64,000 nucleotides of DNA from Xiphydria camelus. Taxonomy: Eukaryota; Arthropoda; Insecta; Hymenoptera; Xiphydriidae. The notes under the pieces are model-generated. The model saw nothing but the letters and a program-made list of their open reading frames with translations. It made no database searches and had not been told where the DNA came from. Below are positions 10,433 to 21,383 of the stretch, in pieces. A program made the translations under genes and the position numbers. Where the stretch lies: NCBI GenBank assembly GCA_963678675.1, contig OY783193.1:32774430-32838429 (forward strand), written 5' to 3'. Position 1 is the first letter of the stretch. The number at the start of each line of letters is the position of its first letter.

Positions 10433-13230
10433 TTAACTGCTTAACAGTTGAAGAAAATCCTCCTCATCTTCTGAGTCATCCACCTCCATTACAGGGCCAT
10501 CATCATCGAGGAGAAGTTCTTCATTCTCGTTGATATCTCTCCATTCTTGGTCCTCAACAGTCCCATCGGAATCATCCGAATGAAGGTTTCTATTCTTCTC
10601 CTGCAACACATGAGCAAAAATATTATTAATTCGTTGCAGACACTACACTCATTTCTAAAGAATGAAGATGGAATTGCTTGATAAAATGAAGGCTCCAAAA
10701 TCTTTTACATGCACTTTATATATGTTTCATATCTTTAACTTCCTAATATATATCAGGTAAGTTAATGTATTTGCTCACAAAATAAAAGATCGATATTTCA
10801 CCGAATCTTCACGTTTCAAGGTCCTTACATTTTTTTTACCAATATTCAAGTCTTTATAATAAAGAAAATCGAGAAATCGGAGGAAATATCAGGGAGTTCT
10901 TGGGGGTGACCAAAAGGGTTGATCACATCCAACCAGTCAGCGAGCGATTTTAACTTTGTTCTTTAAATATTGTTTTGTATCGTGCAAAAGAAATATTTCC
11001 TTTCGTTCTTAATGGACTAAAATGAATAGTCTCTATTTGATTTCAGATGGTCACTGCGAACTATTTTTTTTAACTCGAATAGAATAGACTGGAAAAAATA
11101 ATTTATTGATAACAATTTGTTCAATTTAATATAAAGCTTGTAAGCAGTGAAAAAGCATGGAGTGAATAAAAAAAAGGAGCCATCTGGTTCACCCTTCCTT
11201 AGAAAGTTCCACATAAATGACAAAGTTCTTACCAAATTAATGCTTCCTGGTTGTACAGTAATATCAGTATTGCTTGGAGAACGTTCTTGGAGAGTACTGT
11301 TGGGAGATTCTTCTCGACGTCTTTTTCGCCCCTCCGATCTCAAGGCTTGTTGCTGACGATTTATTAATTGATTGGCACGTGCTGCACGATTATAATGAAG
11401 TACCAAATCTTCATTGTCATCTGCATTTTCTCGATTTAATTTTCTCCGGCGACGCTCCTTTAAAGCTTTCAAAGCTTTATCCATGGCAGCATTGAAAACA
11501 TCTCTATGTAGCCCCTCAATTCTACCATTTTGCGTCATGGCATCTATAAAAAAAAAAAATTACAGAAACATTATTTTTCATGTTTTGGCCAAAAACATTT
11601 TTAAAAAACTAACCGAAGCATACAGCCGCAAAACGAGTATTCTTGAGTTTTTTCTTTTTCCTACTTCTTTCTTGACCCCCCACACCACTATATCTGAAAT
11701 GTCCTCGTTTTCGTGGAAAGCTTCTTTGAAGTAAAATCTTGCACAACTGTCAACATCATTACCACCCAAGTAAACCAAATAATTCACGTACAAAAAAAGG
11801 AAGATTGTAAAACACTTGCATTTCTTATTTAAACTTTTTTTTATCTCTCAACTTACCACATTATCATAAACATCATCATTAATAGTTTCAAAATCATCTA
11901 AGTCCTCCATAGTAACAAATCCTACAGAACTGGGAAGATGAAACTGTCTTCGACGACCACGCGACTTAGTATTCTCATAGACTTTACTGCAATATAATGT
12001 TTAATTAGAGAAAAGATTATAGCAAAACAATGCAGTAGTTAACATACTTCAATTTTTCTTCAACACGATCTAGTTGAGAACGCAGTTCCCTAAAAGTAAT
12101 AAAAATTTGTTATTTAAATAATATTCAATTATAATTTACTTACGACATAGTAAAAGGAGATCAGTGAAAAAAAAGGTGATAACTTTTACAATTACCTCGG
12201 TAACTGGTGAATTTATAACAAAATATCAAGAGATCCTTTTTAAAGTAAATTTCATTTCCTACAAAGACTTTTTCTCATCACACAAGTCGATATTTTTCAA
12301 ATTATTTATAATATAAGTTCCTTACCAATTTTTAACTTATCTCGTCTTACCACGTCTTTAATGAATTTACTGAAGATATTGTTGAAAATTCTTACATGAT
12401 TGCATCAAGAAAGATTTCTCCGGCGATATGCTGGCCTTGAGGTGTCCGCAGGAATGGTTTGAGGTGGTGACGTTGGGGATGCCCTTCCTTCATTATTTCT
12501 TGAGAAAGATTCCCTTGGTGGCCTAGATGTACTTTGTGATTGAATTCTTCTTTCATTCCTACTGTTTGTAAGGGGAGTTGTTGCTACTGTATGTAGCGTC
12601 GACGTCTCTGCAGTTTTTCGGCCTTTTTTTTAATTTTCAGCGTCAAAAGATGATCGTGCGACTTCTTCTGCTACTGTTATTGAAGACTCGTTGTTCTTAT
12701 TCCTACCAGTAATTACATTTTGCTGCACCATCAGAGATTTATTTTGAATATTTTTAACTTCTGCAGGTTTTTTTACACCAGAGATAGAAGGCTGGCTAGT
12801 TACCTGCACATGTGACACTCCTGCATATAGTTTAGCATTATGTAAATATGTCCTACTTCGAACGCGCGAGTTGATTTGAGTGTAATTTGTCGTGTGTAGC
12901 AATTGGAATGTGTGATTTTTGTACAGTTGTTGTGTTATGTTTCTGATTGATTGGAGCCTGACTCAAATTCTCTTTCTAATGAATTGATGGCGGCGTCAAT
13001 ATTGGTTGACTTGCACCTTTCCTATTTATATAGCTGTGATTTTTCAATGGAATCACTTTCCCACCAGATTGAATTATGAAGGATTTTGATGTATCAATAC
13101 TCTTCGGTTGCTGAAGTTTTCCTGGATTTGAAACTTTGCGTTGCAAATTCGTTAAATCTGAGCTCAGATTTTTCAATGGTGTGTGAGAATCACCGCAAGT
13201 TCTGTAACGTTCTCCTTTCGTCCAATTCAT
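10433..13230 (-). CDS. Spliced gene of unknown function, DUF4806-like; first of two copies
   Basis: Exons on the minus strand joined by GT-AG introns: 12089-12048, 11986-11857, 11543-11233 and 10600-10433 (stop TAA 10433-10435), plus a 5' exon ending at about 12413 and an exon 11746-11614 or longer. Phases agree across these joins. A Ser/Thr/Pro-rich N-terminal region (12902-12420, with one TAA at about 12630) and an earlier exon starting at 13230 (MNWTKGERYRTCGDSHTPLK) seem to belong. The middle has a short coiled coil (ELRSQLDRVEEKL) and then LPSSVGFVTMEDLDDFE, VYLGGNDVDSCARFYFKEAF and a WG motif, reminiscent of DUF4806. Next come LKNTRFAAVCFDAMTQNG and a basic helix ALKALKERRRRKLN; the tail is acidic (DDSEDEEDFLQLLSS). 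Keeping the LGG...WGG reading requires one extra base in the G6 run at about 11676. The role is unknown; its second copy suggests a mobile or amplified gene. Confidence 0.55.
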
Positions 13231-14207
13231 CTGTAAAACCAAACTTATTATCAATAAAAAATGCTAAATGTAATAAAAACGGTGTATTCAGTCGCCGCGC
13301 GATCAATTCTGTGTATCCACATTTTGCAGAAACTGGTTGAAAATGAAGGTAATTGTGTACATATAGGTATATGACATTGATAAAATAAAAAATTTGCTAT
13401 CAAGTTATTACGAGGACATTGAGTCGAGCATTCAAATGTGGAAATGTACCGCGAAACACGCGATTTAGCCTGTAATGCCGGTTGCGACATTACGATCTAT
13501 GTAAACGAACAACTGTCAAACGGAGTTGTCTATGTTTTTCAGGCGTTTTTCTGAAATTCGGAAGGTATACCTTTTGTTTGTTGTTTCTACGTTGTTTTGT
13601 GCAGTGTTTGAGGTCGGATTATGAAAGTGGCGCTGGAGGGGACGCACGGCAACGCGACGCGGAAAACCTACACTGTTAAAAATATCTGTCTTAAATTTAA
13701 GAAAAAAGCACTGAAGTTTTTATCAAAGACAAATATGTCTTAAATTTCATGTAAGCTGTATTCTAAATTTTTAGAGAAATATTTCTTGTTTTTCAGACAA
13801 AAGTTTCTTAATTTTCAGGCATATATGGTTCTTAATTTTCAAGCAGGTTTCTTAATTTCCAGACAAGTTTCTTAATTTTCGAGCAGGTTTCTTAATTTTC
13901 AGATGTTTCTTATATTTGAGTAGCTGATGTTTTATTGAGAAACTAATACTACACAAGATAAATGTAAATTCTAATACATATGAAAAAAATAATATAAATA
14001 GGTAAGGTTATTCAATATTTTTCCGGTGAACAAGAGACTCTACCACACGAACACTCCCGATCACTACTATCTTTCGATTTCGTGCCTTGCTCGCACGTGG
14101 TAATGGCCGCTTCGAGTCGCAAGCCCGCACGCTTCTACTGTTTACGATCTCGATCTCAATTTCTTTCCAGCAATATTATTCTCACGCGTTGTCTGGGCCC
14201 ATAACCT

Positions 14208-14457
14208 GTTGTGACGAACGATTTTTTGAGAATATGTTTGCGAAAGAAAAGGGACTCGTGATCAAAGAACAATGAACTTTCTCTTTATTCTAATACAGAT
14301 ACGTACTTTCTAAACGGATGTTTGCTTACGACTAACGATCAGAAGGGACGCTTCCGACCCTTGCCAATTCGAAACCTGATCGGCCGCGCTCGGCCCCTTT
14401 CGGTCAAGATCGGCACCCTTCACATGTAGGGTTTAGACGTTACAGCGTCACAAAATT
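14208..14457. other. Possible solo LTR inside the AT-rich element
   Basis: The segment begins TGTTGTGACGAACG and ends GCGTCACAA, so its ends are short inverted repeats (TTGTGACG/CGTCACAA). It contrasts in composition with the AT-rich host element. Length and ends resemble a solo LTR; no second copy or internal region is present, so this is a guess. Confidence 0.3.
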
Positions 14458-14510
14458 AAGAAACAGTACCTTAAATTTCAGAAAAGCAGCTGAATCTTAA
14501 GAAATCTGCC

Positions 14511-14642
14511 TAAGGGCCGGTTTTACCAACACGGTATAAACGCGGTATAGCGCTATACTGAGAATAACCAGCAATAAGCCTTATGGTTATTCTCAGTATA
14601 GCGCCATACCGCGTTTATACCTGTTTATAAAACCGGCCCTTA
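14511..14642. repeat. Palindromic MITE, 130 bp
   Basis: TAAGGGCCGGTTTTA at 14511 is mirrored by TAAAACCGGCCCTTA at 14642. Most of the intervening sequence is also palindromic (CGGTATAGCGCTATACTGAG and its inverse). One arm of the same family recurs at about 18535-18606. Confidence 0.75.
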
Positions 14643-14821
14643 AATGTCATAACACGTCAAGATTTGTGTCTTAAATTTAAGAATTTACTGAAATATTAGG
14701 AAAATGTTTCTTAAATTTCTGACTAATTCAAGTTTCTTAAAATTAAGAGCACAGATTCGAAAATTTAAGTTACATTTGTAAATGATTGCGTCTGAAAATT
14801 AAGAAAACTTTTAACAGTGTA

Positions 14822-15021
14822 CGTCAGTGAGTCAAAATGACTCACGCTAGCGTTCTCGGGTTAAAGGTAAGTTGGAGAAATGAAATATATTTTATTCTCA
14901 TATTTTTAAGTTGAAGTATAAATTTTATTTACTTATTTAAAACATTAATTCTAATTTAGTTCTTAAACTAAATATTTGTATTCCTTCGTAAAACAGTAAC
15001 CTACCCAATGAACTCATGAAG
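14822..15021. other. Spacer, nothing recognised
   Basis: AT-rich; begins with the flank of the TA-flanked element. No frame or repeat partner. Confidence 0.35.
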
Positions 15022-15237
15022 TTATTTATTTTTAAAAACTAACAAATCAGTCAAAGATCCGACTACATCAGTCCTGTTGCTCCCATTTTCTTCGTGCGTA
15101 GTTTGTAGAAAAGTGGTATAAATTATGTTTCCAATTTCTGTACACATCGACTGTTCAGAATGAACAGCTTGTGGTTGGCTATTATAAATAGATGTATAAG
15201 TGGATTGTGCAGGAGGAGGGAAACTTTGTGGCAGAGG
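15022..15237 (-). pseudogene. Orphan last exon, Ser/Pro/Gln-rich tail of a MADF/BESS-type protein
   Basis: After an AG at 15238-15239 a 71-codon frame runs to TAA at 15022-15024: PLPQSFPPPAQSTYTSIYNS, ending THEENGSNRTDVVGSLTDLL VFKNK. Such low-complexity tails end the MADF or Myb-like partner genes of Harbinger elements seen elsewhere here (for example 36856-37018). No upstream exon is found, so the assignment is weak. Confidence 0.35.
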
Positions 15238-16300
15238 CTATTATGATTAGATGAAAAATTATAGTAATTCCTTGCATCGTTTAAATACTTATTGCGAGGA
15301 GAATGGTGACAGAATTGAGATGAACTTGAGAATCGCGTTACCTACATAATTTCTTTTGAATGCTATAAAAGAGAATATTATTAATTAGGAATTTCGCATA
15401 ACTCATTCTCTCGAGAGACGCGAACGCGGTATGAAAAGGAAGCAACATATTGTCGAGCGTCGATTTCACTATCTGCTTAAGAACGCCTTTTCGTGACAGA
15501 TAGTACGGAAATGAAACCAGCCAAATATGCATTTTAAGTATAGGGCTCTAGCGTACTCCCACAAACGTAGCTTTTGTTTGTGTTACACGTGTACATATAG
15601 AGAATGTACATCCAAGTTTCGCCAAGAAACCCAGCTTGGTGGCGCTGCTTGTATTTACCTTTTAATAACGATTTTCCACGGAAAGAATTTATTTGAATGC
15701 TTTGAAATCCACATTCTATTATAATTGAGGCCATGTTGATTAAATCTCATAGGTAAAACACTTCAATTATTATCCAAAATAACGTGTAAACAGCGCTTAT
15801 ACCACGGGCATCTGCTTAATGCTTGGTGCGTGCCACAGATGGCACTCTATCTGTTTTGTGCAGTTACCCAATCGCCCTATTGTAATCTTCCATTCCATTG
15901 AAGGTGCGAATAATACGTCGACGCTGTTCTTTTAAGACGACCACAGATAAAATAAAAATAAATAAAATAAGATGGGCAACTCGAAATGGACGACTTTTAA
16001 TTCTGACTAGGCTCACTAGCGGCGCTGAAGTCGCCAGGCGCGCGTATATTCCGATTCATTTGAAGTTTTAAAGTGGCGCAATATCGGCCAAGTATTTACT
16101 TTCTTGAACGCGAAAAGAAACGCGCAAGAAAATAAATACGTGGCAAATATTAGAAAAAGAAAATAAAAATTCAATTTATTTATAAATTATAATATGTATT
16201 ACCTCCAATTACAACGTTCAAGTAACAGAAATAAAAATTTTCTATTAACTTAAAAATTAAAATATAATAAACACTTAAAATTAAAAATTAAAACGAACCA
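15238..16300. other. About 1 kb without a recognisable gene
   Basis: Only short chance frames. A run of AAATAAAAT-like repeats lies at 15945-15970 and AT-rich sequence at 16140-16300. Confidence 0.4.
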
Positions 16301-16307
16301 TATTAAC

Positions 16308-16353
16308 CTTCCGTTAATTGCGTATAGGTCCAGCGGACCTATGCGATTGTATT
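16308..16353. repeat. Lone piggyBac-type end with a palindrome
   Basis: TTAACCTTCCGTTAATTGCG is followed by the palindrome AGGTCCAGCGGACCT. The layout (TTAA, C-rich start, then a GGTCCAGYGGACC palindrome) matches the TTAA-flanked MITE at 53027. I found no matching right end, so only one end survives. Confidence 0.5.
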
Positions 16354-16574
16354 TTACTTTTATTTTAAAATCAAAATGACCTATCGGAATGGGTCTTTAT
16401 GACGAAACGGTATTTTTTAAAGTTTGTATTGCCCTTTTTTTAGCTTTGTGTTTTACATAATAATCGTGAGCTACAATTTTTACTTCATCGTTAATTTGAT
16501 GCGAACTGACGCCTTTAAGAATTAAGTTAATATTTTTCACCCATGAAAAAATATAACATTGAATAAAAATCTTT

Positions 16575-18314
16575 TAAAATTCATCCAATAAATTATGTTC
16601 GTGACAAGAGAATATGTTTACGATAAATTTCTTGCAAAGAGAATGTAAATGTTGACTTAAATTTGTTATATAAAATAATTTTGGCAAAAAGAAATGCACT
16701 ATATCTACACAATGACCAAATAAGAAGACAAAATATGTAGTGGGCTTTAAAAGTGCAGAAGATCCTCGAGAACGGAAATTTATGTATTGGTGAATATCTT
16801 CTACGTTGCCTCTCCTAACAAGGATTGTTTGCAATTATCGCAACGACCTATGACCCGCATAATTCTTTTCGCAGGATACCCCGCAATATATGCATACTGA
16901 TTTTTTACAATCAATGACATTTGAGGCCCAGGTTTATATCCTTTCATAACATTTTCGATCAAAACTTTATATTCTCCGAATTGATTTTCCTTGTTTGTAT
17001 CTGAACGTCTATTATTTTTATTAGCTTCATTTTTATTTATGAAATTTTTAATAGTTGCTATCCCCTGGGAGCCGTCATCTTCACAATTTGAATTTGGAGA
17101 ATGGCTTGAGAAAAAGTTATTTACAACTAACGTTTTATATGACGACTGGGATTTCTGTAACCATGACCACGAATCATCGAAAAAAAGTTTTCCAGGGGAT
17201 CTTGTTTTAAACTTCGTGGAGAAATAAACTGAAAACCTTCATTTTTACAAACTCTAAAAATATCTTGCATTCCTTTGACAGTTTTAATGCAATTTTTTAC
17301 TGTTGGGGGCACAACACGTTTTCCATTTTTTCCCACAAAAGACATAGATTGTAAAACTTTTACCGCTTCCGGAAAGAAGGAGTGGTGTGCAGAACCGTCC
17401 TGCATAGTGCATCTCAATGGTTTTGTGGGCTCTGGCTTTAACATAGCTCCATTTAAGCTGTCAAACAATTTGTCTATAAACAACAATAAATCGGCAGTAT
17501 CCTTGGTACATGGTGGAAGGCAGTTGTTACCTGGAAGAAACGTTTAATAACGTTAATAACTTTATTTATTTATTTTATTGTAATTATCTGTTTATTAACG
17601 GAACTAGTGCATTGACACGCAACAGCAAACAAAACGAATTTAAAGACCACATTTTAGTTTTCAATTGAGAATCAAAGCTAGATTGTTTTAAACAAAAATG
17701 TAGCTTGCATGCAATATAATTATTTGACTGAATTAATTCTTAATATTATCGATAATCATGTTGTCAAACTTCAATGAATAATTAAAATTTCTATACCATA
17801 ATTAAGTGTGACATCTTACCATATTTAAGTAGGGCACGCATTGATGATGACACTCTTTGAGAAAAAACCTGTGCGGCATATTTGACCTTCATTTTTTTCA
17901 TCTTTTCTTCATAAATATGTGCATCTGTCAACTTGTTGCACATCTTCGTGTCATAATCACCAACGTCCAGTTCGTACAAAGAAATAATGTCGTTCCACGA
18001 GGCCACTTGCTGTTGTTTTCTCCACGAGAAGGAACATTTATATTTCAGGAGGTTATTCCTAAAACCCTTTAAGAGATGTGGTGGGTCGTATATTGGAATA
18101 ATCTCTTTATCGCCAATGAAAAATCCTTCAGATCGATATTCGATGTGTCTCCTGGAAAAATCTTCTTTGCTATCATTGAGCAAATAATTAACGGCAGCAG
18201 AGCTATACTGGTCACAAACTGTTGCTACGACTCGCACTCCCGCTTCATGAACAGCAGCTATTGCTGCCTTAAGCTGTATTGCAATATCCGTCGATCTCAT
18301 TGTGCTTTGTACAA
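16575..18314 (-). pseudogene. P-element (THAP9-like) transposase, 3' half
   Basis: Exon 18314-17808 carries STMRSTDIAIQLKAAIAAVH, VVATVCDQYSSAAVNYLL and the hallmark IIPIYDPPHLLKGFRNNLL of P/THAP9 transposases; it ends at a GT donor (ATG|GTAAGATG). After an AG near 17533 the next exon reads TADLLLFIDKLFDSLNG, HHSFFPEAVKVLQSM, LKQDPLENFFSMIRGHGYRN (the family's DPLENFFG motif). A frameshift near 17135 leads to the C-terminal part KNQYAYIAGYPAKRI, IGRCDNCKQSLLGEA, then a stop at about 16803. The enzyme would cut and paste its element in the nucleus using GTP as cofactor. The copy is inactive: frameshift, stop codon, and a 9.28-kb insertion between the two halves. Confidence 0.85.
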
Positions 18315-18534
18315 AATAGGTTTGTTCCTGCAGGAGTCAGAGACTGTCAGCGGACGTCAGGCGCATGCGCATTAAGATTCTCGCGTTCCAACAAGGAGTA
18401 CGTGACAGTCACTGATTCCAAATCCGCTGTTCCAGCAGGAGTCAGACGAGTTTGCTGACGGTCAGAAAAGTTTGCGGATTGTCAGGAAACTTTCAGTCCG
18501 ACGCATGCGTACTAGCTGCTCGTATGAATGAGAG

Positions 18535-18606
18535 CGGGTTTTACAGACACAGTATAAACGCGGTATAGCGCTATACTGAGAATAACCAGCACGCAAGCGT
18601 TTTACA
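18535..18606. repeat. Single arm of the 14511-14642 MITE family
   Basis: GCGGGTTTTACAGACACAGT followed by ATAAACGCGGTATAGCGCTA and TACTGAGAATAACCAGC matches the arm at 14516-14570. The second arm is missing. Confidence 0.65.
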
Positions 18607-18860
18607 AGTATGGTATAAGGCTGGAGAAATAGATTAATTCAAAATAACTGTCCTAATTTGTTGTAGGATATTGTGTACACCCTGGTCGAAGTAAAACTGC
18701 CCCCCCCCCTCTATTAATTTGTTAATTGTTATTTGTACTGTTGAAAAACCGAATCCATTATTTCTGCTATAGATGTTGATGCTAATGTTAGAAATTTGAA
18801 TGAGTAATTAATATGTAGAGTACCTATAATAGAAACATTTTGCAAAAGTAACCAGAAGAA

Positions 18861-19098
18861 GAATCCGTGGCCCCGGGTGTACACCCGGGTTCACGGATTC
18901 TGAACATAATGACTTTTGAAAATGTAATTTTAAAACGTAACAGCCAATTAGCAATTAAATGTCAAACTTTCATTAGCTAATGCGGCTTTTGCCCTGGCTA
19001 ATGAAAGCATGATAATTAATTATTTATTGGTTAGTATATTGAAATATGACATTTTGAAAAGTCACTATGTTCAAAATCCGTGAACCCGGGTGTACATG
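18861..19098. repeat. Inverted repeat with a CCCGGGTGTACACCCGGG core
   Basis: AATCCGTG...CCCGGGTGTACACCCGGGTT...CACGGATT at 18863-18902 is itself palindromic. The block TTCACGGATTCTGAACATAA with TGACTTTTGAAAATGT at 18890-18925 is repeated inverted at 19050-19090. A small MITE within the Harbinger. Confidence 0.55.
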
Positions 19099-19261
19099 GC
19101 ACAAGCCAGGTATCAGATCTACACGGTTATCTATGGAATCCGTTATTTCTCCCCTTTACAATACATATTCCAGGTATAGCGGTATTTATTAAGCTGGCCA
19201 CTGCGGGGATGGCTTACTCCGATCCGTCCGGCAATTAGCGTTCTGTGAAGGACGTGAGATT

Positions 19262-19725
19262 GTAAGTATAGTCTGTTAAGTAAGAGCGTGTGCGGCGTTA
19301 TTCATGAACACATTATTCAACAATGTTTCTTTCGACATACATACGTTTGATATGGTCGAAGGCAATGCACAATTATGTTAATAATGAGTTCAATCACCAC
19401 CATCGAGTACTGCTTGGCATCTCCGAGGCATACTATCCATCAAATTTTCGGCGTATTTACGGGGAAGTGCAGCCTTCCAACGCGTTCCAAATTCTACACG
19501 TTTGGAAGGCACTTCCTCGCGAATACGTCGAAAAATGGGTGGGTACTTTGCCTCGGGGATGCCAAGTGATTGTCGATGGTGGTGATTGGACTCATTATTA
19601 ACATAATTGCGCATTGCCTTTGAACATATCAAACGTATGTATGTGGAAAAAAACATTGTTGAATAATTTCTTTATGAATAATGCCATAGACGCTTTTACT
19701 TAACAGACTGTACGTTTGCAACCCT
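19262..19725. mobile_element. Foldback element, about 460 bp
   Basis: GTATAGTCTGTTAAGTAAGAGCG near 19266 is mirrored near 19720, and the whole interior is an imperfect palindrome centred at about 19490. This is why nearly identical frames appear on both strands (19323-19601 and 19390-19656). These frames are by-products of the palindrome, not genes. Confidence 0.65.
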
Positions 19726-19868
19726 TGTTCGCCAAGCCGTATTACCTTTCTATTGTGCCCGATGACGAGCTGGACTTGAGATTAGAAAGGTGATTACATA
19801 GCGATGATACTTAGCGGTAGAAATCGGTATGTATAAATCCGCTAATCGTAACGAGAATTGTGGGAAGC

Positions 19869-21110
19869 GGCTCATTACGATTCCTGTAGACTCGTGAAAC
19901 CGTTACCAATGAAAGTGCCCAGCGTCACCATCCGATATTCATCCTCCAGTCAATCAAGGTGCATGGCGTCAATCCACGCTATCCCCTCCATCGACCAATG
20001 CCGCTAATATTCGGAAAATTAAGTGCTCTGAAGCAAGTGTTTATATTTCTGTGGTTTGTCGGCCACCAAACTTCTTCTTTTCGAGATGTGGGTGACAGGT
20101 TCAACGTAACAATCAGCAGCTTATTTAGAATCATCGTGAGGATGGCACACTTCTTAAGTAACATTTCCCCTGAAATCATAACATGGCCAACACTGGAAGA
20201 GAAAGTAGTTATTGAACGCCACTTCAGACTGAACGGATTTCCTGGTGTCATTGGCGTCATAGACGGAACACATATCAAGCTGGATAAACCAACTGAAGAT
20301 CCTGACTCATATATTAATAGGAAAGGATTTTATTCAATGCAGGTAGGATTATGTAAAATATTTACTGTTTTATAGAATATTTCTTTGCTCGTTCAAAATA
20401 GGTTTTTAGATTTAACAAATTTTGATAAATAACAGTCGCTAATAAATATTTTCCTCAAGGAAAGAACTACTGTAACATAAACGAAGTATATACGTAAACC
20501 TTGCTATACATTGATCACCAAGTATTACATGAAGATGTCGAACCCACGACAAGCATTAATGAAATATTATTTATTGTTATTGCAGGCACAGCTGGTATGT
20601 GATCACCAATTAAAAATCAGAGACATCTTTGTGGGCTATCCAGGATCCGTTCACGACAGTCGGGTCTTTCGTACCTCACCTCTATTTCAAACCTTACAAG
20701 AGAAATGTGGAGATTTGTATATACTCGGAGACAGCGGTTATCCTCTGTTACCGAACGTATTAACTCCGTTTAGAAACAGAGGGCAACTGTCACGGGCGCA
20801 GAATCATTATAATGTCACATTGTCCAGAAACAGATATGTCATAGAACATTGCATAGGGTTATTGAAGCAAAAATTCCGTCAATTATTTCATATCAAACTG
20901 CGAACAATAACTAACATTGGACACTTGGTGCGAGCAAGTTGTATTTTACATAACTTAGCAATCATGGACGAGTTCCCTTATGAAGAAGAAGGCAATGCAA
21001 TTGAAGAAGTCGCTCCAGCATTGAACGTCATTGACAATGATCCTGACGAAGAAGTAGATGATCGAAATGGTGTCGAAGTCAGAAACCGCGTGGTGAATGC
21101 ATTAATGTAA
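19869..21110 (+). CDS. PIF-Harbinger transposase (DDE_4), copy A
   Basis: Exon 1 ends at 20342 (SMQ|GTAGG) and exon 2 starts after TTGCAG at 20586; both join in phase 0. Exon 1 holds the helix-turn-helix region (FIFLWFVGHQTSSFRDVGDR, VTISSLFRIIVRM) and the first catalytic Asp in GVIGVIDGTHIKLDKP. Exon 2 holds the second Asp in VGYPGSVHDSRVFRTS, LYILGDSGYPLLP, then NRYVIEHCIGLLKQKFRQLF with the catalytic Glu, and HLVRASCILHNLAI. It ends in an acidic tail. Harbinger transposases act with a separate Myb-like protein, here probably the gene at 26257-26999. The frame is open from about 19869, but the true start exon is not located. The related copy at 49869-51358 has an intron where this copy does not (before FIFLWF). 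Apparently intact catalytic core. Confidence 0.85.
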
Positions 21111-21126
21111 GACATTGTAATATATA

Positions 21127-21313
21127 ACGTTGCTTTGGAAGAAGACCGTCACAACTCAACATTTCAGAGTAGGAGCATTTAAAGCTTATTATACATTCAA
21201 ATTAAAAGCTATTGTAGAATGAGTTGTCATTCTAGAATAGGTCTATTTGTAATAAGCTTTAAATGCTTCTACTGAAATGTTCTGTTGCGACGGTCTTCTT
21301 CCAAAGCAACGAT
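21127..21313. repeat. MITE with about 65-bp inverted repeats
   Basis: GTTGCTTTGGAAGAAGACCGTC at the left is mirrored by GACGGTCTTCTTCCAAAGCAAC on the right; GCATTTAAAGCTTATTA / TAATAAGCTTTAAATGC follows inside. Non-coding. Confidence 0.7.
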
Positions 21314-21383
21314 AACAACCGTTTTGTACATTCATTAATGTAACACATTGTAATATATAAGAACCGTTTTGTAAATTCATTAA

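Larger units (their letters stand above)
13671..14819. mobile_element. TA-flanked AT-rich TIR element with TTTCTTAATTTTCAG repeats
   Basis: CACTGTTAAAAA at 13671 is inverted at 14806-14819 (TTTTAACAGTG), each flanked by TA, as in Tc1/mariner-like MITEs. The two arms hold about ten variants of TTTCTTAATTTTCAGACA / CTTAAATTTAAG. No transposase frame is seen. A hairpin MITE and an unrelated GC-richer block (about 14010-14460) are inserted in it. Confidence 0.6.

Noticed and set aside
19323..19656. Two similar proteins on opposite strands
   Set aside because: They arise from one imperfect palindrome; no domain or splice structure supports them as genes.
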